A DNA stretch of 64,000 bases from Massilia putida (GTDB lineage: Bacteria; Pseudomonadota; Gammaproteobacteria; Burkholderiales; Burkholderiaceae_D), in assembly GCF_001941825.1 (NCBI RefSeq), contig NZ_CP019038.1, positions 1,364,001 through 1,428,000 of the forward strand. Reading direction: 5' to 3'. Below, piece after piece: positions 6,393 to 14,800 of this stretch. The notes under the pieces were generated by a model. The model was not told the origin of the DNA and searched no databases. It saw nothing but the letters and a program-made list of their open reading frames with translations. The stretch's first letter is position 1, and each line of letters starts with the position of its first letter. The translations under genes and the position numbers were made by a program.

Positions 6393-8350
6393 GCGCGCTG
6401 CTCCTGGCGGTGCCGCTGTTGCCGCTGATAGCCAGCCTCGTCGTGTGGTCGCTGCCGCAGGGCGTTGCGCAACACTATCCGCGCTTGCCGCCCATACTCG
6501 TGATCGGCGCAACGGGGGCCGCGCTCGGTGCACTGCTGCTTTTGCACGGCACGCGGACCACAGTGCGCGCTGTCTGGTTTAAAAGTGGCGGGCGAGTGCT
6601 GCAGGCGGGCCTCGAGCTTGGCGGCCTGAGCTGGTCGATGGCGGTACTGGTGGCTGCGGTCGCGCTCGCGGTGCTGGTCTACGGCGCCGGCTACATGCGC
6701 GGTGAGCCCTTGCGCGCGCGCTTCTTTGCCGAACTCGGTCTGTTCGTCGGCGCCATGCTCGCACTGGTGCTGGCCAGTTCCTTCGTCCTGCTGTTTGCGG
6801 CATGGGAGCTGGTCGGGGTGGCATCGTGGCTGCTGATCGGCTTCCACCATCGGGAGCCGGGCTCGGCATCAGCAGCCGCCAAGGCCTTCCTGATGACACG
6901 CATCGGCGACGTCGGCTTCCTGCTCGGCTGGCTGCTGGTGCTTGACGCTACCGGCACCACGGATATCGCCCGCTTCCTCGAACTGGCCAGTGCCGGGGCC
7001 CTGCCGCCGGCGTTCGCCACCTTGCTAGCGCTGCTGTTCTTCAGTGCCGCTGTCGGCAAGAGTGCTCAGCTGCCGCTGTCGCTCTGGCTGCCGGACGCAA
7101 TGGTCGCGCCAACCCCGGTATCGGCGCTACTGCACTCGGCCACGATGGTAGCGGCTGGCGTCTACCTGATGCTGCGCCTGTACCCGCTGCTGGCAGCGAC
7201 GGCGGACGCGCGCGCGGTCATTTTCTGGCTCGGCCTCCTGAGCGCCGCCACTGGCGCCCTGCTGGCCACCGCACAGACTGACCTCAAGCGCCTTCTTGCC
7301 TGGTCGACCATCTCGCAGCTGGGCGAGATGCTGCTTGCTGTCGGACTCGGGGCGCCGTACGCTGCCGCGTTGCACCTGGTCGCACATGGCCTGTTCAAGT
7401 CGACGCTGTTCATGTGCGCTGGCAGCATCGACAAACATGCGGGCACGCGCGACCTGCGCGAGCTCGGCGGGATCTGGCGGGTATTGCCTGTCACTGCGGC
7501 CTGTTTTGCCGTCGGCGCGCTGGCACTGGCCGGCATCGAACCCTTGTTCACCGAAACCAGCCACGACGCCATCCTCGGCGCCGCCTGGCGTACGGGCCCG
7601 GCTCAAGGGCTTGCTGTGCTGGCGCTGCTGCTGCTGGCCGGCATGTACATCGGCCGCGCCGCGGCGCTGCTTCTGTGGGGACCGACCAGGGCGGGCGAAG
7701 GCAATACAGGCGCGGTCGGCCGCACCATGCGACTGGGCATGCTGGGGACGGCATTTGGCGCGGCCCTGATCACGCCGCTTCTCAAGGGTATGGGGCCGCT
7801 GTTGCCTTTTTCTCCCGTCGCGTCCTCCTCTCTCGCGGTTCACCTGGGCGCGCTGGGTGCCGGCGCCGGCGGCCTGCTGCTGGGCGCGGCCAGCGCCTGG
7901 CGGCGCGGCGCCGCGCCAGTACTCGGGACGGCGGTGTTGAGGCTGCAAAGCCCCCTCGTGGGCCTGGTGAGCGCGGCCTGCGCATTGGTCTGGAATATGG
8001 CAGCCGCCGCCGAGACCCTGGAACGCTGGCTGGACGGCGTGGTCCGCCATCTGGTGGCCGCCGCCTACACGATTTCAGGCAGCGGTCGCAGGGGCCTAGC
8101 CGGCATTGAGTCCGCACTCGACGCCAGCGCAGGCGGCCTGGCACGAACCGCCCGCTCCCTGGCCGACGGCACCGAACAAGCAGAAAGTTCGGCCTTCGCC
8201 GCCGCGGCCGATGCGCTTGCAGGTCTGTTGCAGGCCGGTGGCGGCCGGATGCGCGCCGTGCAGACCGGCAAACTGTACCTGTACACCTTGGGACTTTTCG
8301 CCTGGACCATGGTGGTGCTGGTGGCCGCAGCGCTGCTCTACCTCAAATAG
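6389..8350 (+). CDS. nuoL: NuoL-like proton-translocating antiporter subunit
   Basis: A 653-residue polytopic protein of the NuoL/ND5 (Mrp antiporter-like) family. Channel landmarks are present: AAWELVGVASWLLIG (the helix-5 Glu), VGKSAQLPLSLWLPDAM (the helix-7 Lys), LLHSATMVAAGVY (conserved His), QTDLKRLLAWSTISQLG (central Lys) and LVAHGLFKSTLFM. The C-terminal part after about residue 490 is divergent, ending in a hydrophobic helix consistent with the usual lateral helix anchor. The ATG at 6,389 overlaps nuoK. Together with NuoM and NuoN it forms the pump modules of the membrane arm. Energy source and direction of ion movement are unknown without a peripheral arm. Confidence 0.92.
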   Translation: MSALLLAVPLLPLIASLVVWSLPQGVAQHYPRLPPILVIGATGAALGALLLLHGTRTTVRAVWFKSGGRVLQAGLELGGLSWSMAVLVAAVALAVLVYGAGYMRGEPLRARFFAELGLFVGAMLALVLASSFVLLFAAWELVGVASWLLIGFHHREPGSASAAAKAFLMTRIGDVGFLLGWLLVLDATGTTDIARFLELASAGALPPAFATLLALLFFSAAVGKSAQLPLSLWLPDAMVAPTPVSALLHSATMVAAGVYLMLRLYPLLAATADARAVIFWLGLLSAATGALLATAQTDLKRLLAWSTISQLGEMLLAVGLGAPYAAALHLVAHGLFKSTLFMCAGSIDKHAGTRDLRELGGIWRVLPVTAACFAVGALALAGIEPLFTETSHDAILGAAWRTGPAQGLAVLALLLLAGMYIGRAAALLLWGPTRAGEGNTGAVGRTMRLGMLGTAFGAALITPLLKGMGPLLPFSPVASSSLAVHLGALGAGAGGLLLGAASAWRRGAAPVLGTAVLRLQSPLVGLVSAACALVWNMAAAAETLERWLDGVVRHLVAAAYTISGSGRRGLAGIESALDASAGGLARTARSLADGTEQAESSAFAAAADALAGLLQAGGGRMRAVQTGKLYLYTLGLFAWTMVVLVAAALLYLK

Positions 8351-8381
8351 CCTGTCATCAACAAAAACAAAGGGTCGTACC

Positions 8382-9869
8382 ATGCTCAGTCTCACCATCT
8401 TTCTTCCCTTGTTCAGCGGCCTGGTGCTGCTGGTGCTGCCCGGCTTGCGTCCATCGCTGGTACGCCGCCTCGCGCTGGCAGGAGCGCTTGCGACCCTGGT
8501 GCTGGCGGTGCTGCTGTGGTCCGGCTTCGATCCCGCGACGAAGAGCCTGCAGTGGCGCGAGACGTTGCCCTGGATCCCGAGCATCGGCGCCAGCTACGAT
8601 GTTGCACTGGACGGTATTTCCCTCGCGTTGCTGATGCTCACGGCAGTGCTCCTTGTTGCCGTGATGGTGTACGTCCTTCCTGAACACGGCGAACGGACAC
8701 GCCTGCACGCCTTCCTGTTCCTGCTGCTGGGGACCGGCCTGATGGGGGTGTTCGCTTCACGCGACCTGCTGCTGTTCTACCTGTTCTTCGAGATCGGCCT
8801 GGTGCCGATGTATTTCATTATCGGCATCTGGGGCGGCGAACGCCGGTCCTACGCCGCCATGAAATTTTTCCTATATACCCGTGCGGGTAGCCTGGCGATG
8901 CTGCTTGGCTTTCTGGCGCTGTATTTATCGATGACGCCGCATACCTTTTCCCTGCCGGCGATCATCGCGGCCCGGCCCTTGGCCAGCTCACCGGGTGCGG
9001 CAGCGGCTGTCTTTTTCGCTCTGCTATTTGGCTTCGGGGTCAAGCTGCCGGCCTTCCCGCTACATAACTGGCTGCCCGACGCCCACGTCGAGGCGCCCAC
9101 CGAGGGCAGCGTCGTGCTCGCGGGCCTTCAACTGAAGATGGGGGGATATGGCATGCTGGCAATTCTGTTGCCGACAATGCCGGGTACGGTGGCGCGCTTT
9201 GCCTGGCTCGTCATTCCGCTGGCGCTGGTCTCGCTTCTGTACGGCTCGCTCGCCGCGCTGGGCCAGCGCGACCTCAAGCGGCTGGTAGCCTACACCTCGG
9301 TCAACCACATGGCCTTCGTGCTGCTGGCATTGCCGGTCGCAGGGCTCGGCATAGTCGGCGGCAACCCCGACCTGGCGCACCTCGCCGTGAATGGGGCCGC
9401 GGTCCAGATGGTCAGTCACGGCCTGCTGACCGGGGCAATGTTCTTAATGATAGGCATGCTTCAGCATCGCGCCGGCACCCGCGACATCGACCGCTTCGGC
9501 GACCTTCTGGGTCGCTTGCCGGGCTACGCCGGGCTGTTTGCCGTACTGTCGTTCGGCTCGCTAGGCCTGCCGGGGCTGTCAGGATTCATCGCCGAGTTCC
9601 AGGTGATCGGCGCCACCCTGCTAATAAGTATGTGGATCGGCGCCATCGCCGTGCTGGGCCTGGTCATCACCACCGGCCTCTACCTGCACATGCTCGGCAG
9701 GCTGTTATTGGGCAAACCGCCGGAAGCAATGCCGGATCTGCCCCCAATGTCCATGCACGAGTCGTGGAGCGCCGGTACGCTGGCGGCCCTGTCGGTACTG
9801 ATCGGCGTGCTGCCCGGCACGATCATGCCAATGATCGCGGCCGCGTCCTCCGCCTTGGCGGGCTCCTGA
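8382..9869 (+). CDS. nuoM: NuoM-like proton-translocating antiporter subunit
   Basis: A 495-residue NuoM/ND4-family protein. Conserved features include YLFFEIGLVPMYFIIG (helix-5 Glu), VKLPAFPLHNWLPDAHVEAP (helix-7 Lys and following His/Asp), LQLKMGGYG (helix-8 Lys) and QRDLKRLVAYTSVNHM (helix-12 region). All proton-path residues I would expect are present. The start at 8,382 is preferred because AAAGGG precedes it and the family begins near there; the frame continues upstream only inside nuoL. A 31-bp spacer separates it from nuoL, the only real gap in the operon, while the stop overlaps nuoN (TGATG). Confidence 0.92.
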   Translation: MLSLTIFLPLFSGLVLLVLPGLRPSLVRRLALAGALATLVLAVLLWSGFDPATKSLQWRETLPWIPSIGASYDVALDGISLALLMLTAVLLVAVMVYVLPEHGERTRLHAFLFLLLGTGLMGVFASRDLLLFYLFFEIGLVPMYFIIGIWGGERRSYAAMKFFLYTRAGSLAMLLGFLALYLSMTPHTFSLPAIIAARPLASSPGAAAAVFFALLFGFGVKLPAFPLHNWLPDAHVEAPTEGSVVLAGLQLKMGGYGMLAILLPTMPGTVARFAWLVIPLALVSLLYGSLAALGQRDLKRLVAYTSVNHMAFVLLALPVAGLGIVGGNPDLAHLAVNGAAVQMVSHGLLTGAMFLMIGMLQHRAGTRDIDRFGDLLGRLPGYAGLFAVLSFGSLGLPGLSGFIAEFQVIGATLLISMWIGAIAVLGLVITTGLYLHMLGRLLLGKPPEAMPDLPPMSMHESWSAGTLAALSVLIGVLPGTIMPMIAAASSALAGS

Positions 9870-11332
9870 TGCGCCTGCCGATGCCAAGCGCCGGCTGCAT
9901 GGACCTGTGGGCCGTGGTCCCGGAAATGCTGCTGGCTGCGCTTACGCTGGCACTGGTGCCAGTGGCCGGCTTCGCGCGTGGTCGCTGGCGCGGTTTGCCG
10001 GCGCTCGTCGCGGGGGCCGGGCTGGTAGCCAGCATGGTGCTCACCGCGCGCACGTGGAACTACCCGGCCGCCGCGGCATTTTGCGGCACCTGGGCCGTGG
10101 ACCGCTTTGCTGTACTCTACAAGCTCCTGATCGAAGCCGCAGCCTTGCTATCGCTGCTGATGCTGGCGTCCCATTTTCGCGGGCGGCGCGCGCAGGCACA
10201 GGTCGCGATGCCACTGCTGTTTGCGACGGTCGGCGGGCTAGGCCTGGTTTCCGGCCTGGACCTGGCGCTGATCGTGCTGTTTCTTGAAATACTCAGCATA
10301 GCCTCCTATCTGCTGGCGCTGCTGATGCGCACCGACCTCAAGGCGCAGGAAGCCACCCTCAAGTATTTTATCTACGCCAGCGCCGCGCTGGCGATCATGT
10401 CGTATGGCATGACCTTCCTGTATGGCTTGACCGGCAGCCTCGACCTGCCCGGTATCGCGCGCGGCCTCCATCGCGCGGATCCGGTGTGGCTTCTGGTGGC
10501 TGCGGGCATTGTGCTGGTCGGCTATGGGTTCGAGATCACCTTGGTGCCGTTCCAGTTCTGGGCACCCGACGTCTACCAGGGCGCCAGCGCGCCGGCCACC
10601 GGCTTTATCTCGGTGGTGCCGAAGATTGCCGCCTTCGCCGCGCTACTGCGTTTCCTGCTGGAGGCTTTGCCGGCCTATGCTCCACAGTGGTCGCCGCTGA
10701 TCGGCGTGCTCGCAGTAGGTACCATGACGCTCGGCAATCTTGCGGCGCTGCGCCAGCAAAGCCTGAAACGGCTCCTGGCCTACTCCAGCATCGCCCAGGC
10801 AGGCTATGTGCTGATCGGCGTGGCGGTGGCAAACCGCAGCCCGGGAGGAGTGCCGGCGGCAAGCTTTTACCTGCTGACCTACCTGGCGATGAACCTGGGC
10901 GCATTCGCGGTCATCGGCGTGCTGGAGCGCCACACCGGAAGCGACGCGCGCGACGTCGTACGCGGACTGGCACGTCGCGCTCCCTGGCTGGCCGCCGTGC
11001 TGACGCTGGCCTTGCTGTCGCTTGCCGGTATCCCACCGCTCGCCGGTTTTGCCGGCAAGATACTGCTGCTGACGCAAGCCATCGACGGCGGCATGGCGTG
11101 GCTCGCCATCGCTGGCGCAATTAATATGGCGGTCGGGCTGTATTACTATGCGCTCGTCGTGGCCGACATGTTCATGGAGGCGACGTCGCAGGCCCCCCCG
11201 CAGTCAGCCCGCATCCCGGTCGGCGCCGGCTACGCGGCGGCCGCAGCGATCGCCACGGCCGGCACCCTCGCTCTCGGAATTTCGCCCGATAGCGTGTTAT
11301 CGGCGGTGATGGCAGTGGGATGGCTGCGCTGA
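9869..11332 (+). CDS. nuoN: NuoN-like antiporter subunit with a Lys-to-Glu change in the channel
   Basis: A 487-residue NuoN/ND2-family protein, last gene of the operon. Landmarks are LFLEILSIASYLLALL (E140), VPKIAAFAALLRFLLE (K252) and GIPPLAGFAGKI (K397). In helix 7, where NuoN normally reads GFKLSxVPFHxWxPDVYxGA, this protein reads GFEITLVPFQFWAPDVYQGA: the channel Lys is Glu (residue 222, codon 10,532-10,534) and the following His is Gln. That Lys is essential in NuoN of E. coli. The rest of the protein is well conserved, so this looks like functional change rather than decay. The ATG at 9,869 overlaps the nuoM stop. Confidence 0.9.
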   Translation: MRLPMPSAGCMDLWAVVPEMLLAALTLALVPVAGFARGRWRGLPALVAGAGLVASMVLTARTWNYPAAAAFCGTWAVDRFAVLYKLLIEAAALLSLLMLASHFRGRRAQAQVAMPLLFATVGGLGLVSGLDLALIVLFLEILSIASYLLALLMRTDLKAQEATLKYFIYASAALAIMSYGMTFLYGLTGSLDLPGIARGLHRADPVWLLVAAGIVLVGYGFEITLVPFQFWAPDVYQGASAPATGFISVVPKIAAFAALLRFLLEALPAYAPQWSPLIGVLAVGTMTLGNLAALRQQSLKRLLAYSSIAQAGYVLIGVAVANRSPGGVPAASFYLLTYLAMNLGAFAVIGVLERHTGSDARDVVRGLARRAPWLAAVLTLALLSLAGIPPLAGFAGKILLLTQAIDGGMAWLAIAGAINMAVGLYYYALVVADMFMEATSQAPPQSARIPVGAGYAAAAAIATAGTLALGISPDSVLSAVMAVGWLR

Positions 11333-11388
11333 ACGAAGCCATCGCGCGTCCAAGGCCTACGTAGCGCCTTCATTTAAGGTCTGCGTAA

Positions 11389-11417
11389 TTGACAAAGATA
11401 TGTGGCGGTTTTAAACT
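11389..11417 (+). promoter_or_regulatory. candidate sigma-70 promoter of the cus operon
   Basis: TTGACA at 11,389-11,394, a 17-bp spacer and TAAACT at 11,412-11,417 lie 12 bp before the ATG at 11,429. The match to the housekeeping consensus is strong. It falls right after the nuoN stop and before the first cus-associated gene, indicating that the cus genes can be expressed separately from nuo. The very short 5' leader implied is unusual. Position and sequence are seen; activity is inferred. Confidence 0.5.
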
Positions 11418-11428
11418 TCACTGTAATT

Positions 11429-11833
11429 ATGAGAATTCCGCGCACATCCCGACTGTTAGCCGCAACAATATTGCTGTTTAGCATATTGTTCATGCAGCTT
11501 GCCGTCTCGGCATATGCGTGCCCGGCATTCAACCTGGGGCATGACGACCAGCTGACCTCGTCCATGCAGGCGAAGCCAGCTGACATGAGCTCATGTCACG
11601 ACGTGGATATGGAACAGCCCAGTCTGTGCCATGCGTCCCACCAGACAGACAAGCAATCGCTCGACAAGCCTGCGACGCCCCCCCTGTCGCCTTTCGTGGC
11701 CGTCGGATACGGGCTTCCGATAAGCCTTATCACATTGACCTACCAGCGGCCTCTCGGCTCGCCTATTCCCGCCTTCCTCACCTATGCGACGGCACCGCCT
11801 ATAGCCATTCGCAACTGCTGTTTCCGCATTTGA
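11429..11833 (+). CDS. small secreted Cys/His/Met protein preceding cusC
   Basis: 134 residues with an N-terminal signal sequence (MRIPRTSRLLAATILL, cleavage possible after VSAYA, leaving Cys as first residue). The middle carries scattered potential metal ligands (NLGHDD, MSSCHDVDM, SLCHASHQ), followed by a hydrophobic segment and a C-terminal NCCFRI. I do not recognise a named family, but unnamed secreted proteins with this pattern often begin copper operons. The ATG at 11,429 is chosen over the upstream GTG because the promoter overlaps the latter. It is followed 74 bp later by cusC. Periplasmic metal sensing or binding is a guess from composition. Confidence 0.6.
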   Translation: MRIPRTSRLLAATILLFSILFMQLAVSAYACPAFNLGHDDQLTSSMQAKPADMSSCHDVDMEQPSLCHASHQTDKQSLDKPATPPLSPFVAVGYGLPISLITLTYQRPLGSPIPAFLTYATAPPIAIRNCCFRI

Positions 11834-11907
11834 TTTTCCAGTTTGCTTGATTCCTCATCGCTGCGCCTTTGCGCGAGCGGTGTTACTCAATGCATTCTGG
11901 AGGTTCA

Positions 11908-13215
11908 ATGTTGTCCCCAAGTTTCATTGCGCCACGCTTGGCGCATCATTCGGCTGCCCGGTCTTTCCGCGCAATCTTGCTTGTTGTCGTGGTTGCCATT
12001 GGCAACCGTGCGTTTGCCGCCGAAACGCCATTGACGCTGGCTGGCGCTCAACAGCTCGCTGTCGAGCGATCGCGAATGGTAGCGGCAAAAGACTACGCAG
12101 CCCAATCGTCACGGGAGATGTCAGTCGCTGCCGGTCAGCTCCCCGATCCGGTTTTGAAGGTCGGTATCGATAACCTGCCGATCAATGGGCAAGATCGCTT
12201 CAGCCTGACGCGAGATTTCATGACAATGCGACGCATCGGCGTGATGCAAGAGCTGACGCGCTCTGACAAACGTCGCCTGCGTGCCGAACGCTTTGAACGC
12301 GAAGCGGAAAAATCCATTGCGGAGAAAGCGGCTACGGCCGCGACAGTCGAACGCGAAACCGCCCTCGCCTGGCTGGACCGTTACTACGCCGAAGCCATGT
12401 CGACCGCAATAGCCGAACAGATAGATCAGGCGAAGCTGGAAATCCAGGCGGCCGAGTCCGCGTATCGGGCCGGCCGCGGCAGCCAGGCTGACATCTTCAG
12501 TTCGCGCAGCGCACTCGCGGCTTTGGAAGACAAGGCCAGCGATATCGACCGCCGCATCGGGAACGCCAAGATCGCACTGGCGCGCTGGATCGGTGACGCA
12601 GCGCAGCAGCCGTTGGGCGCCAAGCCGGCGGTCGATACCATCCGCCTCGACGAAGCCACACTCGACACCCAGCTTAACCACCACCCGGAGCTTGCCGTGC
12701 TCGTAAGGCAGGAAGACATCGCAGTCGCAGAAGCCCAACTTGCAAAAGCCAACAAGAAAGCGGACTGGAGCGTTGAGGTCGCAGTGCAACAACGCGGCCC
12801 AGGGTATTCGGACATGGTGTCGGTTGGCCTGTCGGTGCCGCTGCAGTGGGACCAGAAAAACCGCCAGGACCGCGAACTGTCTTCCAAGCTGGCTCAAGTC
12901 GAACAGGCGAGGGCCGAGCGCGAAGATATGCTGCGTGCCCATGTCGCCGAAGTGCGTGCCATGTTAAACGAGTGGCATACGGACAGACAGCGACAAACCC
13001 GGTTTGAGAAAGAACTGACTCCTCTGGCCAACTCGAGAACAACCGCGATCGCTGCCGCCTACCGGGGCGGAAAAGCCACGCTGGCGGACGTCATCGCCGC
13101 CCGGCGCAGTGAAATCGACGTGCGCCTGCAGGCATTACAACTCGAGCAGGAAACCGACCGCCTGTGGGCGCAACTGAATTTTCTCTTTCCGCAAAACGGC
13201 GGCTACGGCCACTGA
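11908..13215 (+). CDS. cusC: outer-membrane factor of Cu/Ag RND efflux system (TolC family)
   Basis: A 435-residue TolC-family outer-membrane protein. An N-terminal signal region ends in RAFAAETPLTLAGAQQLAVERS, where the first outer-membrane-efflux repeat begins; the second repeat starts near residue 230 (LDTQLNHHPELAVLVRQED) and contains PLQWDQKNRQDRELSSKLAQ. Long alpha-helical stretches rich in Ala, Glu and Gln fit the periplasmic tunnel. The start at 11,908 follows GGAGG by four bases; an earlier in-frame ATG at 11,890 lacks one. It is the first structural gene of cusCBA, 25 bp before cusB. It would form the exit duct for metal pumped by CusA. Confidence 0.9.
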   Translation: MLSPSFIAPRLAHHSAARSFRAILLVVVVAIGNRAFAAETPLTLAGAQQLAVERSRMVAAKDYAAQSSREMSVAAGQLPDPVLKVGIDNLPINGQDRFSLTRDFMTMRRIGVMQELTRSDKRRLRAERFEREAEKSIAEKAATAATVERETALAWLDRYYAEAMSTAIAEQIDQAKLEIQAAESAYRAGRGSQADIFSSRSALAALEDKASDIDRRIGNAKIALARWIGDAAQQPLGAKPAVDTIRLDEATLDTQLNHHPELAVLVRQEDIAVAEAQLAKANKKADWSVEVAVQQRGPGYSDMVSVGLSVPLQWDQKNRQDRELSSKLAQVEQARAEREDMLRAHVAEVRAMLNEWHTDRQRQTRFEKELTPLANSRTTAIAAAYRGGKATLADVIAARRSEIDVRLQALQLEQETDRLWAQLNFLFPQNGGYGH

Positions 13216-13240
13216 AAAGTCGGGCGAACAAGGATTTTAA

Positions 13241-14800
13241 ATGAATGCAAAAAAAGCAACAATTGCCCTGCTGGTGGCTGCTGCACTGGGCGCCGGCGGG
13301 TATGGTGTGTACAAGCTCGGCATGCATCGAGGGATGGGGATGTCGACCGTTCCACAAACGGCGTCCTCCACCCACGGAACAGGTGTGAATCAATCCAGCG
13401 GACGCAAGGTACTTTACTGGCACGACCCGATGGTCCCGGGCCAGAAATTCGACAAGCCGGGCAAATCACCGTTCATGGACATGGAACTGGTGCCCGTGTA
13501 TGCGGATGAGGCTGGCGACGAGGGCAAGATCAGCATCAGTCCTCGCGTCGAACAAAACCTGGGCGTGCGTACCGCCGAAGTCACGAAAGCCAGGTTTGCC
13601 GCCAACGTGGAAGCTGTCGGCAACGTCGCGTACAACGAGCGTGACGTTGCCGTGGTGCAAGCACGTAGCAACGGCTACGTCGAGCGGCTATTCGTGCGTG
13701 CACCGCTCGACCCGGTAAAAAAAGGCCAGCCGCTGGCTGCACTGTATGTGCCCGACTGGGTAGCGGCGCAGGAGGAATACCTCACCGCAAGGAAAATGAA
13801 CGGTCCCGGGACGGACGGACTGGCGGAAGGGGCGCGACAGCGCATGCGCCTGGCGGGCATGACGGATGCGCAAATCCGTGGCGTCGAGTCCAGCGGCAAG
13901 GTGCAGCCCCGCTTGACCGTCAGCTCGCCTATCAATGGCGTGGTCGGAGAACTCACAGTCCGTGAAGGGATGACGATCGCATCGGGCGCGCCTATGTTCC
14001 GGATCAATGGGCTCAGCACGGTCTGGGTCAACGCCGAGCTACCTGAAGCCGCGTCGGCCGAGGTACGCCCAGGCACACGGGTGGAAGCCCGTGCACCTGC
14101 CCTGCCCGGCACGGTATTGAAGGGCAAGGTCAGCGCGATCCTGCCTGAAGTCGAGGCGGCAACGCGCACATTGAAAGCGCGTGTCGAACTGGCCAATCCC
14201 GGACAGCGACTGGTACCGGGCATGTTTGCGACCGTGAACTTTACGCCCGCGGCGAGCGCGGAGACCTTGACGGTGCCGACGGAAGCAGTGATCCAGACCG
14301 GTACGCGCAGTGTCGTGATGCTTGAACAAGGCCAGGGCAAATTCATGCCCGTCGATGTCCAGATCGGCCGCGAGAGCAATGGACAGACCGAAATCCTCAA
14401 AGGTCTCGACGTCGGGCAAAAAGTTGTTGTCTCAGGCCAGTTCCTGATCGATTCCGAAGCCAGCCTGCGAGGCACCACGAACCGGCTGAGCGGTCCGGCG
14501 CCGGCGGGCGGCGCCAAGCAAACCTCGGGGCCGACGACGCATCATGCCCATGGCAAGGTGGAGAATATCAACAAGGATGAAATCACGTTTTCGCACGATC
14601 CGATCCCGAGCATGCAGTGGCCGGCAATGACAATGGGCTTCAAGGTCCCGGCAGGAGGTGTGCCGAAAGATCTGGCGGTCGGCGACACGGTGAACTTCGA
14701 ATTCCAGCAGACCAAGGACGGAGCGTTCCAGATCACCAGCATTTCCCCTGCCGGCCCGGCGATGCAGGGCATGAGTGGAATGGGAGACACCAGGAAATGA
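13241..14800 (+). CDS. cusB: periplasmic adaptor of Cu/Ag efflux, with fused CusF domain
   Basis: A 519-residue membrane-fusion protein. Residues 1-25 form the N-terminal membrane anchor, residues 59-87 are the heavy-metal-binding domain ([22 protein letters not shown]), and residues 95-420 hold the barrel-sandwich and beta-barrel domains. From about residue 434 a complete CusF-like domain is appended ([30 protein letters not shown]), with the Trp/Met ligands in WPAMTM. Fusion would tether the metallochaperone to the pump. The stop overlaps the cusA start by ATGA. E. coli CusB lacks the fused domain, but such fusions are known in environmental proteobacteria. Confidence 0.92.
   Translation: MNAKKATIALLVAAALGAGGYGVYKLGMHRGMGMSTVPQTASSTHGTGVNQSSGRKVLYWHDPMVPGQKFDKPGKSPFMDMELVPVYADEAGDEGKISISPRVEQNLGVRTAEVTKARFAANVEAVGNVAYNERDVAVVQARSNGYVERLFVRAPLDPVKKGQPLAALYVPDWVAAQEEYLTARKMNGPGTDGLAEGARQRMRLAGMTDAQIRGVESSGKVQPRLTVSSPINGVVGELTVREGMTIASGAPMFRINGLSTVWVNAELPEAASAEVRPGTRVEARAPALPGTVLKGKVSAILPEVEAATRTLKARVELANPGQRLVPGMFATVNFTPAASAETLTVPTEAVIQTGTRSVVMLEQGQGKFMPVDVQIGRESNGQTEILKGLDVGQKVVVSGQFLIDSEASLRGTTNRLSGPAPAGGAKQTSGPTTHHAHGKVENINKDEITFSHDPIPSMQWPAMTMGFKVPAGGVPKDLAVGDTVNFEFQQTKDGAFQITSISPAGPAMQGMSGMGDTRK

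Noticed and set aside
3969..11332. Interpretation as an Mrp cation/proton antiporter operon
   Set aside because: The presence of clear NuoA, NuoH, NuoJ and NuoK and the absence of MrpE/F/G make a complex I membrane arm the better description.
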